From: an uncultured Eubacteriales bacterium
GTDB lineage: Bacteria > Bacillota > Clostridia > Oscillospirales > Oscillospiraceae
Direction of reading: 5' to 3'
Assembly (NCBI GenBank): GCA_900552725.1
Contig: USAT01000049.1
Coordinates: 1-13,380 of the forward strand
DNA length: 13,380 nt
Shown: positions 13,188-13,380 of the stretch, piece after piece
How the letters are laid out: every line of letters starts with the position of its first letter
Position numbering within the stretch: position 1 is the first letter of the stretch
Program-made: the position numbers and the translations under genes
The notes under the pieces: generated by a model
What the model saw: only the letters and a program-made list of their open reading frames with translations
Told to the model about the DNA's origin: nothing
Databases searched by the model: none

Positions 13188-13244
13188 GTGCATAAAGGGG
13201 GCGCTCCGAGTACATTAAGGGGTGTTATTGGGGTACATAAAGGG
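13188..13244. repeat. three direct repeats upstream of the GntR promoter
   Basis: GTGCATAAAGGGG (13188-13200), GTACATTAAGGGG (13210-13222) and GTACATAAAGGG (13233-13244) repeat with starts 22 and 23 bases apart, about two helix turns. The copy nearest the promoter lies 8 bases from its -35 box. The intervening bases differ, so only the 12-13 base core is repeated, as expected of a regulator binding array. Confidence 0.7.
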
Positions 13245-13257
13245 CCCTTTTGGGGGT

Positions 13258-13292
13258 AAAAAACAGGCTGTTGCGAAGACAGCCTGTTTTTT
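13258..13292. terminator. terminator after the etfA-like gene
   Basis: AAAAAACAGGCTGT (13258-13271) pairs exactly with 13279-13292 around a 7-base loop, with six As and six Ts at the ends. It separates the right-edge gene from the GntR promoter region. Confidence 0.88.
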
Positions 13293-13306
13293 GAGGGAGG
13301 AACCTC

Positions 13307-13380
13307 TTATTTCGCAGCCTTGGCAGCCTTGATGGACTCGATCAGCTCGGGGACGACCTTGAACAGGTCGCCGGTGATGC
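13307..13380 (-). CDS. etfA: 3' end of a probable electron transfer flavoprotein alpha subunit (partial)
   Basis: Only the last 23 codons and the TAA stop (13309-13307) are in the window. They read GDLFKVVPELIESIKAAK before a final AAK. EtfA proteins end in a GDLF-x-VVPxLIE helix that follows the FAD-binding domain, so this is the likely identity. EtfA with EtfB passes electrons from acyl-CoA dehydrogenases, central to butyrate metabolism in Clostridia. The short visible part limits certainty. It is transcribed toward the GntR operon but ends in its own terminator. Confidence 0.62.
   Translation of the reverse strand, partial: ITGDLFKVVPELIESIKAAKAAK

Overview
This window looks like chromosome from a GC-rich, low-branching Clostridia member (Bacillota), probably of the Oscillospiraceae/Flavonifractor-Lawsonibacter type. 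The reasons are strong AGGAGG-type ribosome binding sites, TTGACA/TATAAT promoters with 17-base spacers, strong GC bias at third codon positions, DegV and DUF1836 genes, a Gram-positive lipobox lipoprotein and an EtfA-like gene end. The genus is an inference from gene content, not a measurement.

Left part (1-2834): the 3' end of an unrecognised coiled-coil gene, then two DegV-family lipid-binding proteins flanking a convergent/divergent DUF1836 putative regulator. A 48-base perfect palindrome overlaps the first degV stop codon, and a second GC-rich inverted repeat follows it.

Sulfur block (2878-4989): a promoter, a 34-codon cysteine-rich leader peptide too short for usual gene finding, and a strong intrinsic terminator stand directly upstream of cysK (cysteine synthase) and cysE (serine acetyltransferase), which are translationally coupled. 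This is the most interesting system in the window: a probable ribosome-mediated, cysteine-responsive attenuator. A PLP alanine-racemase-like enzyme with a dyad-containing promoter follows.

Defence island (about 6250-8050): an AT-richer, foreign-looking type II restriction-modification module. It has an MT-A70-type adenine methyltransferase (minus strand), a divergent controller (C) protein and an endonuclease closely resembling MunI (CAATTG). The divergent intergenic region carries C-box-like repeats. Both sides are closed by long hairpins.

Right part (8059-13380, all minus strand): a DUF3592 membrane protein, a lipoprotein started by GTG, and then GntR(FCD) - LysR - trans-sulfuration lyase - freestanding B3/B4 domain protein, all in one direction and probably partly co-transcribed. 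A terminator hairpin sits 13 bases in front of the lyase start. Three direct repeats of 22-23 base period lie upstream of the GntR promoter. The window ends in the 3' end of a probable etfA gene.

I saw no tRNA, rRNA, CRISPR array, insertion sequence or replication origin.
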